The translations under genes were made by a program, and so were the position numbers. The notes beneath the pieces were generated by a model. The model saw only the letters and a list, made by a program, of their open reading frames with translations, ran no database searches and was not told the origin of the DNA. Source: Sphingosinicella ginsenosidimutans (GTDB lineage Bacteria > Pseudomonadota > Alphaproteobacteria > Sphingomonadales > Sphingomonadaceae). From it: a DNA stretch of 64,000 bases. Positions 27,621 through 37,992 of the stretch are shown here, one piece after another (the stretch's first letter is position 1; every line of letters starts with the position of its first letter). Location of the stretch: NCBI RefSeq assembly GCF_007995055.1, contig NZ_VOQQ01000001.1, positions 558,001 through 622,000 on the forward strand, written 5' to 3'.

Positions 27621-28883
27621 TCAATATTGGGTCCGAAAGGCCGCGATCAGGCGCTGCACGACGTTGCCGCCCGCTTTCTCGACCTGCGGCGCGGCGAAGC
27701 CGGTGCGAAGATCGAGCTCGTCCGAAGCCGCGAACTGGGCGAGCCCGGCGAGGGTCGAAAAGGCCGGGCCGCTATGCGCGTCCGGAAGGCCGGGCATGGC
27801 CGGGCGGCCGACCCTGACGGCGCGGCCGAGCACGCCCTGGGCATAATCCGCGATGCCCTTGAGCTCCGCGCCGCCGCCGGTCAGCACCACCTGCCGCCCG
27901 AACGGCCCGGCGAAACCGAGGTCCTTGAGCGCCGCTTCGATCTCCGACGCCAGATGTTCGAGCCGCTGGCGGATCACGGTGACGAGCTGGGCGCGGGTGA
28001 TGCGCTGGGTCTCGATGCCCTCCTGATGGCCGGCGATCGGCGCGAGCTCGATCATGTCGTGATTGTCGCGCGGGCTCATCATCGCCGATCCGTAGAAGCA
28101 TTTGATCCGTTCGGCCTCGTTGCGCCGGGTGCCGAAGGCGGCGGCGATATCGTCCGTGATGTCGCTGGCGCCGGTGGCGAGCGATTTCAGTCCCGCCAGC
28201 ATCCCGCCGGCGAACACCGAGACGTTGGTCACGCCCGCGCCAAGCTCGACAAGCGCCACGCCAAGCTCCCGCTCCTCCTCGCTCAGGCACGCCTTGCCGG
28301 CGGCGACCGGCGAGGCGACGATGGCTTCAACGCCGAGATGCGCGGATCGGACGCACAGATCGAGATTCTTGACCGGCGACGGATCGGCCGCGACGACATG
28401 GATGTCGACCGCGAGCTTGTCGGCATGAAGGCCGTTGGGCTTCCTCACCCCGTTCATGCCGTCGATCGTGTAGAGCGCCGGCATGGCGTGGAGCAGCATC
28501 CGCCCGGCCGGGTCGATCGAATTCTTGCCGGCGTCCAGCAGGGAATCGATGTCGGCGTCGGCGATGCGACGACCGCCGATGGCGAGCTCGACGCTGGCGA
28601 CGTCGCTGACGAGGCCGCCCGCCGAAAAGCCGACGAAGACCTGGTCGATATTGGTGCCGGCGATGCGCTCCGCCTGCTCGACCGCCTCGCGGATCGCGAG
28701 CTCGCTTTTCTCCATGTCGGCGATGAAGCCGCGCCTCACGCCCTTGCTCTCGCGCTGGCCGGTGCCGAGGATTTTGAGCCGCCCCTCGCCCGCTGGCTCG
28801 GCGATCAGCGCCGAGACCTTGGACGAGCCGACGTCGAGCGCGGCGACGAGGCTTCGGGCCGGAGCGGGGGTCGGGCGCCGCAT
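27621..28883 (-). CDS. ftsA: Cell division protein FtsA
   Basis: This actin-like protein of 420 residues tethers FtsZ to the membrane. It has ALDVGSSKVSALIAEP (phosphate 1), VELGAGVTNVSVFAGG (phosphate 2) and VLTGGGAELKGIADYAQ (adenosine loop), plus a C-terminal amphipathic helix (VVQRLIAAFRTQY). It starts at the base where ftsQ ends. Confidence 0.95.
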   Translation of the reverse strand: MRRPTPAPARSLVAALDVGSSKVSALIAEPAGEGRLKILGTGQRESKGVRRGFIADMEKSELAIREAVEQAERIAGTNIDQVFVGFSAGGLVSDVASVELAIGGRRIADADIDSLLDAGKNSIDPAGRMLLHAMPALYTIDGMNGVRKPNGLHADKLAVDIHVVAADPSPVKNLDLCVRSAHLGVEAIVASPVAAGKACLSEEERELGVALVELGAGVTNVSVFAGGMLAGLKSLATGASDITDDIAAAFGTRRNEAERIKCFYGSAMMSPRDNHDMIELAPIAGHQEGIETQRITRAQLVTVIRQRLEHLASEIEAALKDLGFAGPFGRQVVLTGGGAELKGIADYAQGVLGRAVRVGRPAMPGLPDAHSGPAFSTLAGLAQFAASDELDLRTGFAAPQVEKAGGNVVQRLIAAFRTQY

Positions 28884-29818
28884 CAGATCGTCCTCGCAAG
28901 GTCTTCGGGCATCTGCCCGGGATCGGGATCGGTCAGCACCGGCACGGTCGACCCGGGCTCGCGCGAGACGCGGACGATCACCCGGCCGGGAATGCGCATG
29001 TCGAAGCGCACCAGGCCGCGCCCGAGCAGCTGGGTCTGCTGATCCATCGCCGCGAAACGCTGGATCGCGCGCCGCGCCGCATCGTCACCCTCCGGAAGGC
29101 TGAGCGTCTCGCCGGTCTGGAAACGGATGTCCCATCGCCGGTCGCCGATCCACGACGCGCCGGTCACCTGCGGCCGAAGATGGGGCGCCGCGCCGAGCAG
29201 CGCCTGAAGCGTCCCGAGGTGGCGGTTGGCGGCGGGGCCAACGACGAGCAGCAGGTCCGGCATCGAATCGACATGGACCGGCTCCAGGATCACGCCCTCG
29301 GCATCGACCAGGCTCAGCTGTCCGCCATGCTGCCAGATCGCCGCCGGCACGCGCTCGACGATGTCGACGACGAGCGTGTCGGGAAGGCGGCGCGAGACCC
29401 GCGCCTCCTTGATCCAGCCGAAATGGAGCAGCCGCTCACGCGTCGCCGAAAGATCGACCAGCGGCATCGCCATCGACGGCTGATCGAAGGCGATATTGTA
29501 GACCGCGAGCCGGGGCACGCGGCTGGCCCCGTTGATCTCGACCCGGCGCATCGTGAAGCCGGCCGCGCCGATCCCCTCGCCGATCGCGGTGCCGGCGAGC
29601 TGCGGCAGCCGCAGGCTGAGGATCAGCGCCAGCGCCACCACGATCGTGCCGATGCCGAGCATCCAGCCGATCACGCGGCGGCCCGTGCCCGGCGCGAAGC
29701 CGAGCGATTCCAGCATCTCCGGCTGCTTCTTGCGGCGCGTGTTGACCGAGCGCGGCGCGCGCGAATTGCTGCGCGCACGCGGCCGCGCCGCATTGCCCCT
29801 CGCGACTCGCGCGCTCAC
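28883..29818 (-). CDS. ftsQ: Cell division protein FtsQ
   Basis: The 311-residue bitopic protein has a basic cytoplasmic N-terminus rich in Arg, a membrane helix near 50-72 (WMLGIGTIVVALALILSL) and a POTRA domain (FTMRRVEINGASRVPR), then the beta domain (EARVSRRLPDTLVVDIVERV). It links early and late divisome proteins. The start at GTG 29818 overlaps the ddl stop as GTGA. Confidence 0.93.
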   Translation of the reverse strand: MSARVARGNAARPRARSNSRAPRSVNTRRKKQPEMLESLGFAPGTGRRVIGWMLGIGTIVVALALILSLRLPQLAGTAIGEGIGAAGFTMRRVEINGASRVPRLAVYNIAFDQPSMAMPLVDLSATRERLLHFGWIKEARVSRRLPDTLVVDIVERVPAAIWQHGGQLSLVDAEGVILEPVHVDSMPDLLLVVGPAANRHLGTLQALLGAAPHLRPQVTGASWIGDRRWDIRFQTGETLSLPEGDDAARRAIQRFAAMDQQTQLLGRGLVRFDMRIPGRVIVRVSREPGSTVPVLTDPDPGQMPEDLARTI

Positions 29819-30801
29819 AGCGCCGCCTCCACGATCCGCTCGACCAAAGTGGCATAATCGATGCCGCGCGCCCGCGCCTGTTCGGGGACGAGGCTGAGCG
29901 GCGTCATCCCGGGCTGGGTGTTGACCTCGAGGAGGTAGAGCCCCTCGACACCCTTCTCGTCGTCCCAGCGGAAATCGGAGCGCGAGCAGCCCCTGCAGCC
30001 GAGCAGCCGGTGCGCCTTGAGCGCCATGTCGAGACAGGCGGCGCGGATCTCGGCGGGGATGTCGGCGGGGCAGACATGCTCGGTCAGCCCGTCCGTATAT
30101 TTGGCGTCATAATCGTAGAAGCCGGACTTGGGCCGAAGCTCCGTCACCTCGAGCGCCTCGTCGCCGAGCACCGCCGTCGTCAGCTCGCGCCCCCGGATGA
30201 AGGGCTCGGCCAGCAGCCGGTCGAACTCCTGCCACGGGCCCTTCACGTCGCGCCCGATCGGATCGCCGTAATTGCCGTCCCTGGTGACGATCGCGACGCC
30301 GACCGACGAGCCTTCGTTCACCGGCTTCAGCACATAGGGCCGCGCCATCGGATCGGCGGCGAACAGGCTCTCGCTGTCGACGATCGTGCCGGCCGGCATG
30401 CGGATGCCGTGCGGCACCAGCACCATCTTGGTGAGCTCCTTGTCGATCGCGATCACCGAGGTCTCCAGCCCGCTATGGGTATATTTGAGGCCCATCAGGT
30501 CCATCAGGCCCTGGACCGATCCGTCCTCGCCCGGGGTCCCGTGCAGCGCGTTGAACACCACGTCGGGCGCCGCCTCGGCAAGCCGCTGGGCGACGTCGCG
30601 GCCCATGTCGATCCGGGTCACGCGGTGGCCGCGGCTTTCCAGCGCGTCGGCGACGCCGTTGCCGGTGACGAGCGAAACCTCGCGCTCGGCGGACCATCCG
30701 CCCATGAGGACCGCGATGTGGAGTTTCTCCCTCTCCCCTTCAGGCGAGAGGGAAGAGCCGCGCAGCGGCGAAGGGAGAGGGGAAGTTGAGCGGCTGCTCA
30801 C
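29815..30801 (-). CDS. ddl: D-alanine-D-alanine ligase with repeat-derived N-terminal extension
   Basis: The ATP-grasp ligase makes D-Ala-D-Ala for peptidoglycan. Conserved parts are KLHIAVLMGGWSAEREVSL, then the LKPVNEGSSVGV loop and LEVNTQPGMTPLSLVP with the metal ligands. Homologues begin around KLHIAVLMGG, but no ATG, GTG or TTG lies there. The nearest start is GTG 30801, which overlaps the murB stop as GTGA and has a GGAGAGAGGGGG sequence upstream. The resulting 328-residue protein carries about 25 extra Ser/Pro/Arg-rich residues encoded by a GC-rich palindrome. Confidence 0.9.
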   Translation of the reverse strand: MSSRSTSPLPSPLRGSSLSPEGEREKLHIAVLMGGWSAEREVSLVTGNGVADALESRGHRVTRIDMGRDVAQRLAEAAPDVVFNALHGTPGEDGSVQGLMDLMGLKYTHSGLETSVIAIDKELTKMVLVPHGIRMPAGTIVDSESLFAADPMARPYVLKPVNEGSSVGVAIVTRDGNYGDPIGRDVKGPWQEFDRLLAEPFIRGRELTTAVLGDEALEVTELRPKSGFYDYDAKYTDGLTEHVCPADIPAEIRAACLDMALKAHRLLGCRGCSRSDFRWDDEKGVEGLYLLEVNTQPGMTPLSLVPEQARARGIDYATLVERIVEAAL

Positions 30802-30850
30802 ATCACACCCCCTCTCTCCGGTCCTCTCCCCTGGAGGGGGGAGGGGGTTC
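30729..30850. repeat. Palindromic repeats spanning the murB/ddl junction
   Basis: Nested inverted repeats: 9-bp arms at 30729-30737 and 30773-30781, with an inner GCCGC-GCA-GCGGC hairpin at 30757-30769. Further on a second CCCCTCTC/GGGGGGAG-rich stretch lies at about 30806-30850. They fall inside coding sequence of the ddl 5' end and murB 3' end. The base pattern matches the other CTCCC palindromes in the window. Confidence 0.6.
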
Positions 30851-31736
30851 CCACCCGCTGGATTTCCCATTCAAGCTCCACGCCGGAATCCGCCTTCACG
30901 CGCCGCCGCACCTCCTCGCCAAGCTCCTCGATCTGCCCGCTCGTCGCGTTGCCGAGATTGAGCAGGAAATTGCAATGCTTCTCCGAAACCTGCGCGTCGC
31001 CGATGCGGAATCCGCGCAGCCCGGCCGCGTCGACGAGCCGCCAGGCCTTGTCCCCCGGCGGGTTCTTGAATGTCGAGCCGCCGGTGCGGCTCCGAAGGGG
31101 CTGCGAGGCTTCGCGCTCGGCGGCGATGCGGTCCATCTCGGCGGCGATCGCCGCTTTGTCGCCGGAAACGCCGCGCAAGGTCGCCGAGACCACGACCGCG
31201 CCCTCGGGCAAGTCGGAATGGCGATAGCGATAGCCGAGGTCCGCCGGCGCCAGCGTGCGCCGCTCGCCGGAGCGCAGCACGACCTCGCACTGGACGAGGA
31301 TGTCCTTCACCTCGCGGCCATAGGCGCCGCCGTTCATCCTGACGAAGCCGCCGACCGTCCCGGGGATTCCGCGCAGGAATTCGAGGCCGGCAATGCCGGC
31401 GTCGCGCGCCTTCGAGGAAACGAGGATGCCCGAGGCGCCGCCGCCGCAGCGCAATGTCGTGGCATCGAGCTGCTCGACCTGCGCGAACGCCTTGCCCAGG
31501 CGCACAACCACGCCCGGCACGCCCCCGTCGCGCACGATCATGTTGGACCCGAGCCCGAGCGCCATCACCGGCGCCGCCGGATCGAGATCGCGAAGGAAGT
31601 CCGCGAGATCGTCGGAATCCTTCGGCTCGAACAGCCATTCGGCCGCCCCGCCCGACTTGAACCAGACGAGCGGCGCCAGCGGCGCATCGGCGGTCAGCTT
31701 CCCGCGAACGGCCGGCATGTCGATGACGGCGCTCAT
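30798..31736 (-). CDS. murB: UDP-N-acetylenolpyruvoylglucosamine reductase
   Basis: MurB of 312 residues reduces the enolpyruvyl group to form UDP-MurNAc, using FAD and NADPH. The FAD-binding segment is [17 protein letters not shown]; the substrate and active-site parts include [18 protein letters not shown] and [16 protein letters not shown], with the catalytic Glu near the C-terminus. The last 15 residues ([17 protein letters not shown]) are encoded by palindrome sequence and look non-native. The start overlaps the murC stop as ATGA. Confidence 0.95.
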   Translation of the reverse strand: MSAVIDMPAVRGKLTADAPLAPLVWFKSGGAAEWLFEPKDSDDLADFLRDLDPAAPVMALGLGSNMIVRDGGVPGVVVRLGKAFAQVEQLDATTLRCGGGASGILVSSKARDAGIAGLEFLRGIPGTVGGFVRMNGGAYGREVKDILVQCEVVLRSGERRTLAPADLGYRYRHSDLPEGAVVVSATLRGVSGDKAAIAAEMDRIAAEREASQPLRSRTGGSTFKNPPGDKAWRLVDAAGLRGFRIGDAQVSEKHCNFLLNLGNATSGQIEELGEEVRRRVKADSGVELEWEIQRVGTPSPLQGRGPERGGVM

Positions 31737-33142
31737 CCGCCGCGCCTTTCCTTGAGGCCCTGCGCGAAGCCGGCGGCCCATTTGGTGATGTCGCCGGCGC
31801 CGAGGAAGATGATCATGTCGCCCGGCGCGGCGAGCGCGGCGAGCTGGCGGGCGACGTCGTGGGGGTCGGACGCGGCGAGCGCCCCGAGATGCCCGCGCTC
31901 CTTCAGCCCGGCGACCAGGGTCTCGTGGCTGACGCCCTCGATCGGCGCCTCGCCGGCGGGATAGACCGGCACCGCGATGACGATATCGGCATCGTTGAAG
32001 GCGCTCTGGAACTCGTCCATCAGGTCGCGAAGGCGGGTGTAGCGATGCGGCTGGACGACCGCGATCACGCGCCCCTCGGCCCCCTCGCGCGCGGCCGAGA
32101 GCACCGCCCTGATCTCGACCGGATGGTGGCCGTAATCGTCGATGATCGTGATTCCGTCGACCTCGCCGACCCTGGTGAAGCGGCGCTTGACCCCGCCGAA
32201 ACCGGCAAAGCCGCGCGCGATCACGTCGTCGGCGATCCCCATCTCCGCCGCCACGCCGATCGCGGCGAGCGCGTTGGAGACATTGTGCCGGCCCGGCATC
32301 GGCAGCTCGATCCCGGTGATGGTGCGCGTCTCGCCGGCGCGGTCGCGCAAGGTGACGTCGAAGCGGTTGCCGCCGGGGAAGGGCCGGACATTCTCGCCGC
32401 GCACGTCGGCCTGCGCCGCGAAGCCGTAGGTCACGATCCGCCGGTCCCGAAGGCGCGGGATGATCGCCTGCACCTCGGGATGATCGACGCACAGCAAAGC
32501 GGCGCCATAGAAAGGCACATTCTCGACGAACTCGACGAAGGCGTCCTTCACCTTGTCGAAGCCGCCATAATGATCGAGATGCTCGGGATCGATATTGGTC
32601 ACGACCGCGATCGTGCCGTCGAGCCGCAGGAACGAGCCGTCGCTCTCGTCCGCCTCGACGACCATCCAGTCGCTCGATCCGAGCCGCGCGTTGGAGCCGT
32701 AGGCATTGATGATCCCGCCGTTGATCACGGTCGGATCGATCCCGCCGGCATCGAGCATCGCCGCGATCATCGAGGTCGTCGTCGTCTTGCCGTGCGTTCC
32801 GGCCACCGCGACGGTGGACTTCAAGCGCATCAGTTCGGCCAGCATCTCGGCGCGCCGCACCACCGGGATGCGCCGCTCATAGGCCGCGACGACCTCCGGA
32901 TTGTCCTTGGCGATCGCGGTCGAGATCACGACCACCGCGGCGTCGCCGAGATTGCCGGCGTCATGACCGATCGCGACCGGGATCCCCTTCGCCCGCAGCC
33001 CTTCGACCACATATCCCTCGGCGACATCCGATCCCTGCACCTCATAGCCCAGGATCTTCATCACCTCGGCGATCCCCGACATGCCGATGCCGCCGATGCC
33101 GACGAAATGGATGGTGCCGATGTCGGTGCCGACGCCTTTCAT
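31733..33142 (-). CDS. murC: UDP-N-acetylmuramate-L-alanine ligase
   Basis: MurC of 469 residues adds L-Ala to UDP-MurNAc. It has the N-terminal [18 protein letters not shown] fold, the ATP loop [17 protein letters not shown] and the ADESDGSFL and [10 protein letters not shown] segments. The start overlaps the murG stop as ATGA. Confidence 0.96.
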   Translation of the reverse strand: MKGVGTDIGTIHFVGIGGIGMSGIAEVMKILGYEVQGSDVAEGYVVEGLRAKGIPVAIGHDAGNLGDAAVVVISTAIAKDNPEVVAAYERRIPVVRRAEMLAELMRLKSTVAVAGTHGKTTTTSMIAAMLDAGGIDPTVINGGIINAYGSNARLGSSDWMVVEADESDGSFLRLDGTIAVVTNIDPEHLDHYGGFDKVKDAFVEFVENVPFYGAALLCVDHPEVQAIIPRLRDRRIVTYGFAAQADVRGENVRPFPGGNRFDVTLRDRAGETRTITGIELPMPGRHNVSNALAAIGVAAEMGIADDVIARGFAGFGGVKRRFTRVGEVDGITIIDDYGHHPVEIRAVLSAAREGAEGRVIAVVQPHRYTRLRDLMDEFQSAFNDADIVIAVPVYPAGEAPIEGVSHETLVAGLKERGHLGALAASDPHDVARQLAALAAPGDMIIFLGAGDITKWAAGFAQGLKERRGG

Positions 33143-34305
33143 GCCAGCGCCCCGTTCGGAATCGGCTGGAGCACGGCCTCGCGAACCGGCTGATATTCGA
33201 CGCCGCCGTCGCTGCCGACCCGCTCGACGAGATCGGCGAGCGCGCGGGCAGCGTCGGGCTTGCCGAGCGCGCGTGCCCGCGCCGCCGCATTGGCGAGCGC
33301 CTCGGGATCGAGCGCAAGCTTCTGCATCTGCTTGGCGAGCTCGATCGGCGTGAACTTCGACTGCGCGATCATCCGCGCGCCGCCCGCCTTCGCCATCTCG
33401 CGGGCATTGGCGGTCTGGTGATCGTCGGTCGCGCTCGGGAGCGGGATCAGGATCGCCGGCCGGCCCGCGGCGGTCAGCTCGGCGATGGTCGATGCGCCGG
33501 CGCGCGCGATCACGAGATGCGCCCAGGCGAGCCTCGCCGGCAGATCCTCCATATAGGTCGCAAGCTCGGCGGGGATGCCCAGCGCGGCATAGCGTTCGCG
33601 CACCCGCTCGATATCCTCGGCGCGGCATTGCTGCGTCACCTGGAGCCGGCGGCGGAAATGCTCCGGGAGCAGCGCCAGGCCCTCGGGCACGACGCTGCCG
33701 AGGATCGTCGCGCCCTGGCTGCCGCCGGTGACGAGCAGGCGGAACACGCCGTCGCCGTCGAGCGCCGGGAAGGGTTGCTCGCGGATCGCCGCCACCTCGT
33801 CGCGCACCGGATTGCCGACGAAATCGGTCTTGTGCCGCGCCTTGGCGGGAAGCCGCTGGACCTCCGGATAGGAGGTCGCGATCGCGTCGACGCGCGAGGC
33901 GACGAGGCGGTTGACCCGGCCGAGCACCGCATTCTGCTCATGGACGAGCGTCGGCACCTTGTCCTTGCGCGCGGCAAGCAGCGCCGGGAGCGCCGGATAG
34001 CCGCCGAAGCCGATCACCGCCGCCGGCCGGAACGTCTCATAGAGCCGGAGCGCCATCGCCCGGCCGGTCATGATCGACCGCGCGGCGCGAAGCCAGCCAA
34101 GCGGCCCGCCGGCGAGCCGCCCGGCGGGCAGGACGTGGACCTGGACCTTGTCGAACAGGCCCGGGATTCGCGCGCCGCGATCGTCGGTGATCAGCGCGAC
34201 CCGGTGGCCGCGCGCCAACAGCTCTTCGGCCAGCGCATGCGCCGGCACCATGTGCCCGCCGGTCCCGCCGGCGGCCAGCACGTAGTGCCGCGAAAATCCG
34301 TTCAC
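33139..34305 (-). CDS. murG: UDP-GlcNAc:undecaprenyl-pyrophosphoryl-MurNAc-pentapeptide GlcNAc transferase
   Basis: MurG of 388 residues makes lipid II from lipid I at the inner membrane. It has the Gly-rich loop [15 protein letters not shown], a [13 protein letters not shown] segment and the C-terminal donor site [20 protein letters not shown]. The start is taken as GTG 34305: it overlaps the ftsW stop as GTGA and has GGAGCGG upstream. ATG 34320 is an alternative. Confidence 0.94.
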   Translation of the reverse strand: MNGFSRHYVLAAGGTGGHMVPAHALAEELLARGHRVALITDDRGARIPGLFDKVQVHVLPAGRLAGGPLGWLRAARSIMTGRAMALRLYETFRPAAVIGFGGYPALPALLAARKDKVPTLVHEQNAVLGRVNRLVASRVDAIATSYPEVQRLPAKARHKTDFVGNPVRDEVAAIREQPFPALDGDGVFRLLVTGGSQGATILGSVVPEGLALLPEHFRRRLQVTQQCRAEDIERVRERYAALGIPAELATYMEDLPARLAWAHLVIARAGASTIAELTAAGRPAILIPLPSATDDHQTANAREMAKAGGARMIAQSKFTPIELAKQMQKLALDPEALANAAARARALGKPDAARALADLVERVGSDGGVEYQPVREAVLQPIPNGALA

Positions 34306-35498
34306 TTGAGCCCGCTCCATTTCACGACATAGGGCGAGCGATCGAGATAGGGGTTTCGCCGGCTGAACGCGAGCAATAGTCCGAAGCCGATCGCGAGCGC
34401 GATCATCGACGATCCGCCATAGGAGATGAAGGGCAGCGTCATTCCCTTGGACGGGGCGATATGGACGTTGACCGCCATGTTGATCAGCGCCTGCATCCCG
34501 AACTGGCAGACGAGGCCGGCGGTCGCCAGCACGATGAACTTGTCCTCCTCGTTGAGCAGGCGGATCAGCACCCTGGCGACGATCGTCATGTAGAGGATCG
34601 CGATGGCGAGGCAGGCGATGATCCCGAATTCCTCGCCGATCACCGAGAAGATGTAGTCGGTGTGCGGCTCGGGCAGCGAGAATTTGCGCGTCCCCGCCCC
34701 CGGCCCGACGCCGAACAGCCCGCCGGCGGTCAGCGTGCGGAGCGCCGAGACGACCTGGTAATTGTCGCCTTCCGAAAAGAGGAAGCCGTCGATCCGCTGG
34801 GTCGCGACCGGATAGAGGAAATAGGCGGCGACGACCGCGACCAGCCCCGTCGCGCCGAGAATCAGCAGGAACCGCATCGGCGCGCCCGAAAGGAGGAGCA
34901 GCAGCACCCAGGCGGAGACGAAGATGATCGTCTCGCCGAAATTGGGCTGCATCATCAAAAGCACCGCGACGATGCCGGTGCAGGCGGCGGTCAGCGGCAC
35001 GATCGGCAGCGACTGATCCTTCTCCTTGAGCGACAGCAGCCAGGCGATCGAGACGATGAACAACGGCTTCAGGAATTCCGAGGGCTGGAACTGGGTGAAG
35101 CCGAGCCAGATCCACCGGCGCGCGCCGTTCACCTCATGGCCGAGGATCGGCACGAGGAAGAGGCAGAAGGTGAAGATCAGGGCGCCGATCAGCGACAACC
35201 GCCGCGCCGTCGGCTTGGGCAGCATCGAAACGCCGATGAGGACGGGAAGCGAGACCAGGATCCACACCAGCTGGCGGTAGAAATAATAAAGCGGCGGGAA
35301 GCTGACGCCCGCGCCCGAATAGCGCACGCCCGCGGCCGGCGAGGCGGCGGCGACCGCGATCAGCCCGATCGAGATCAGGACCGCGACGAGCAGCAGCAGC
35401 ACCTTGTCGATTTCCCAGAACCAGCGCCCGATCGCGCTCCTGTCCGATCGCCCGAGCCGCGCCGCCTTGCCGTTCGCCTGCGCCATCGCTCCACTCAT
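34302..35498 (-). CDS. ftsW: Peptidoglycan glycosyltransferase FtsW (SEDS family)
   Basis: The 398-residue polytopic protein of the SEDS family polymerises lipid II at the septum together with its class B PBP partner (FtsI). About ten membrane segments are seen, with conserved pieces GARRWIWLGFTQFQPSEFLK, the GVGPGAGTRKFSLPEPHTD loop and ISYGGSSMIALAIGFGLLL. The start overlaps the murD stop as ATGA. Confidence 0.95.
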   Translation of the reverse strand: MSGAMAQANGKAARLGRSDRSAIGRWFWEIDKVLLLLVAVLISIGLIAVAAASPAAGVRYSGAGVSFPPLYYFYRQLVWILVSLPVLIGVSMLPKPTARRLSLIGALIFTFCLFLVPILGHEVNGARRWIWLGFTQFQPSEFLKPLFIVSIAWLLSLKEKDQSLPIVPLTAACTGIVAVLLMMQPNFGETIIFVSAWVLLLLLSGAPMRFLLILGATGLVAVVAAYFLYPVATQRIDGFLFSEGDNYQVVSALRTLTAGGLFGVGPGAGTRKFSLPEPHTDYIFSVIGEEFGIIACLAIAILYMTIVARVLIRLLNEEDKFIVLATAGLVCQFGMQALINMAVNVHIAPSKGMTLPFISYGGSSMIALAIGFGLLLAFSRRNPYLDRSPYVVKWSGLK

Positions 35499-36925
35499 AA
35501 CGCCTCCACAGCCGCGCGGAAGGCTTGGCCGCGCGCCTCATAGTCCGTGAACTGGTCGAACGAGGCTGAGGCCGGGGAGAGCAAAACCACCTCCCCCGCC
35601 ACCGCCGCACCGGCGGCCTCGCGCACCGCCCGCTCCAGCACCTCGCACTTCCGAACCGGCACCCTGCCTTCCAGCAGCCGCGCGAACATCGGCCCCGCCT
35701 CGCCGATCGTATAGGCGGCGCGGACATGGCCGAGCTGCGCCTCGCACGGCCCCAGGCTCTCCGTCTTCGCCAGCCCGCCGACGATCCAGTGGACATGCGG
35801 GAAAGCGGCGAGCGCCGGCGCGGTCGAGTCCGGGTTGGTCGCCTTGCTGTCGTTGACGAAGAGCACCCCGTCCTTCTCGCGGACGCGCTCCATGCGGTGC
35901 GGGAGGCCGGGGTAGGTTTGCAGAGCAAGTTCGATTGTCGTTTCTGCGATGCAAAGCGATCGTGCGACCGTGACGGCTGCGGCCACATTTTGCGCGTTGT
36001 GCGGACCTTGGAGCGTAGGCCAGCGCGATTGATCGGCAATATCCCGTCCGGACACTTCAACGATCTTGTCGACAGCGCTTATAAAGAGCGTTTCTTCGAG
36101 TTCGATCGAGTCCCAGTCGCGTCCGGCAGGAAAGGCTTCGAAGGCTTCGCCCGGGCATCTAAGCGCATGGGCCACGCCCGCCGAGACCTCATCATCGATC
36201 GCTACGATGGCCACCGACCCTTTTGACTGCATGGTGAAGAGCCACGCCTTTGCAGCAGCATAGTCACCAAAGCCCTCGTAGCGATCCAGATGGTCCGGCG
36301 TCACGTTGAGCAGCACCGCGACGTCGCAGTCGAGGCTGTAGGTGAGGTCGATCTGGTAGCTCGACAGCTCCAGCACATAGACCCCGCCTTCCGGCAGCGG
36401 GTCCTGCCCCAGGATGGGGAGGCCGATATTGCCGCCCATCTCGGTCGGCACCCCAGCGGCCTTCAGGATGTGGTGGACCAGGGCCGTGGTCGTCGACTTG
36501 CCGTTGGTCCCGGTGATCCCGACCACCTTGTGCGGCGGCAGGCTCGCCCGCGCCTGCGCGAACAATTCGATGTCGCCGATCAGCGGCACGCCGAACTTCG
36601 CGGCATGGCCCGCGATCGGGTGCCTGTTCAATGGCACGCCGGGGGAGACCACCACGCCCGCATAGCCGCTGAGGTCGATCTCCAAGGGGTCGGCAATAAC
36701 AACCTCGTTCGTCCCGAGCGAAGTCGAGGGGCGCACCTCGGACTCTGTGCCAGCGCCCCTCGACTTCGCTCGGGACGAACGGAGGTTTTCAAGTGCGGTT
36801 TCGCGCTCATCCCACGCCACCACCTTCGCCCCGCTCGCGAGCAGCGCCCGCACCGTCGCCAGCCCGGAGCGGGCCAGCCCGAGCACGGCATATTTCTTTC
36901 CGGCAAAGGCGGGGCTGGTGATCAT
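35495..36925 (-). CDS. murD: UDP-N-acetylmuramoylalanine-D-glutamate ligase, with in-frame repeat insertion
   Basis: MurD of 476 residues adds D-Glu to UDP-MurNAc-L-Ala. It has the N-terminal [18 protein letters not shown] fold, the ATP loop [19 protein letters not shown] and [16 protein letters not shown]. Two oddities are visible. First, about 27 residues between ALENLRS and VVIADPLEI are encoded by a 28-bp-arm palindrome (36707-36780). Second, about 330 bases in the middle (35915-36245) use codons such as AGA, ATA, TCA and GTA that are rare in the rest of the window. All catalytic motifs are intact, so it is likely functional. The start overlaps the mraY stop as ATGA. Confidence 0.94.
   Translation of the reverse strand: MITSPAFAGKKYAVLGLARSGLATVRALLASGAKVVAWDERETALENLRSSRAKSRGAGTESEVRPSTSLGTNEVVIADPLEIDLSGYAGVVVSPGVPLNRHPIAGHAAKFGVPLIGDIELFAQARASLPPHKVVGITGTNGKSTTTALVHHILKAAGVPTEMGGNIGLPILGQDPLPEGGVYVLELSSYQIDLTYSLDCDVAVLLNVTPDHLDRYEGFGDYAAAKAWLFTMQSKGSVAIVAIDDEVSAGVAHALRCPGEAFEAFPAGRDWDSIELEETLFISAVDKIVEVSGRDIADQSRWPTLQGPHNAQNVAAAVTVARSLCIAETTIELALQTYPGLPHRMERVREKDGVLFVNDSKATNPDSTAPALAAFPHVHWIVGGLAKTESLGPCEAQLGHVRAAYTIGEAGPMFARLLEGRVPVRKCEVLERAVREAAGAAVAGEVVLLSPASASFDQFTDYEARGQAFRAAVEAL
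36707..36780. repeat. REP-like palindrome inserted inside murD
   Basis: Perfect 28-bp arms (36707-36734 and 36753-36780) around an 18-base loop, extended outward by six more pairs with a one-base bulge (36701-36706 with 36782-36787). The arm contains CCCGAGCGAAGTCGAGGGG, a pattern like the extragenic palindromes common in sphingomonad genomes. Here it is translated in frame within murD. Confidence 0.85.
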
Positions 36926-37992
36926 CTCAATTTCAGCGTCGCCAGCCCGGCCAGCGCGAGCACGAACGCCACGATCCAGAATCGGATCACGACCGTCGGC
37001 TCGCTCCAGCCGAGCTGCTCGAAATGGTGGTGGATCGGCGCCATTCGGAAGACGCGCTTGCCGGTGCGCTTGTAGACCAGGACCTGGATGATGACGCTCA
37101 TCGCCTCGACCACGAACAGACCGCCGATGATGCCGAGAACGATTTCGTGCCGGGTCGAGACGGCGATCGCGCCAAGCGCGCCGCCGAGCGCGAGGCTGCC
37201 GGTGTCGCCCATGAAGACCGCCGCCGGCGGCGCGTTGAACCACAGGAAGGCGAGCCCCGCCCCGATCATCGCCGAGCAGAGCACGGCGAGCTCGCCCGCC
37301 CCGGGCACGTGCGGGATGCCGAGATAGGCGGCGAACTTCGCATTGCCGACCAGATAGGCGATGACGAGGAAGGCGAGGCTGGCGATGATCACCGGCATGG
37401 TCGCGAGCCCGTCGAGCCCGTCCGTCAGGTTCACCGCATTGCCGAACGCCACCACGACGAAGGCGGCGAAGGCGACGTAGAAGACGCCGAGATCGCCCAA
37501 TGGCCCGTTGTAGAAGGGGATGTAGAGATGCGTCCCCGCCCCCCAGGTGATCACCGCGCAGCCGGCGCCCGCGATGATGAATTCGAACAGCAGCCTGACC
37601 TTGCCCGACACGCCCTTGGTGCTGCGCTTCTTCACCTTGTCGTAATCGTCGAGGAAGCCGATCAGGCCGAAGCCGACCGTGATGAACAGGCACGCCCAGA
37701 CATATTTGTTGAACAGGTCCATCCACAAAAGCATCGAGACCGAGACCGAGGTCAGGATCATCAGCCCGCCCATCGTCGGCGTGCCGCGCTTGGCGAGGTG
37801 GCTTTGCGGGCCATCCTCGCGGATCGGCTGGCCCTTGCCCTGCCGGACGCGCAGCCAGCCGATGAACTTCGGCCCGATCAGGAGGCCGAGGAAGAGCGCG
37901 GTCGCCACCGCCGCGCCGGCGCGCACCGTCGAATAGCGGAAAAGGTTGAAGATGCCCGGGAACCCAAGCTGCTCGGCAATCCAAAGGAACAT
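36922..37992 (-). CDS. mraY: Phospho-N-acetylmuramoyl-pentapeptide transferase
   Basis: MraY of 356 residues makes lipid I from undecaprenyl phosphate. About ten membrane helices and the family motifs are seen: [12 protein letters not shown], the [11 protein letters not shown]sp pair, [14 protein letters not shown] and the APIHHHFE segment. It starts where the murF stop ends (TGATG). Confidence 0.96.
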   Translation of the reverse strand: MFLWIAEQLGFPGIFNLFRYSTVRAGAAVATALFLGLLIGPKFIGWLRVRQGKGQPIREDGPQSHLAKRGTPTMGGLMILTSVSVSMLLWMDLFNKYVWACLFITVGFGLIGFLDDYDKVKKRSTKGVSGKVRLLFEFIIAGAGCAVITWGAGTHLYIPFYNGPLGDLGVFYVAFAAFVVVAFGNAVNLTDGLDGLATMPVIIASLAFLVIAYLVGNAKFAAYLGIPHVPGAGELAVLCSAMIGAGLAFLWFNAPPAAVFMGDTGSLALGGALGAIAVSTRHEIVLGIIGGLFVVEAMSVIIQVLVYKRTGKRVFRMAPIHHHFEQLGWSEPTVVIRFWIVAFVLALAGLATLKLR

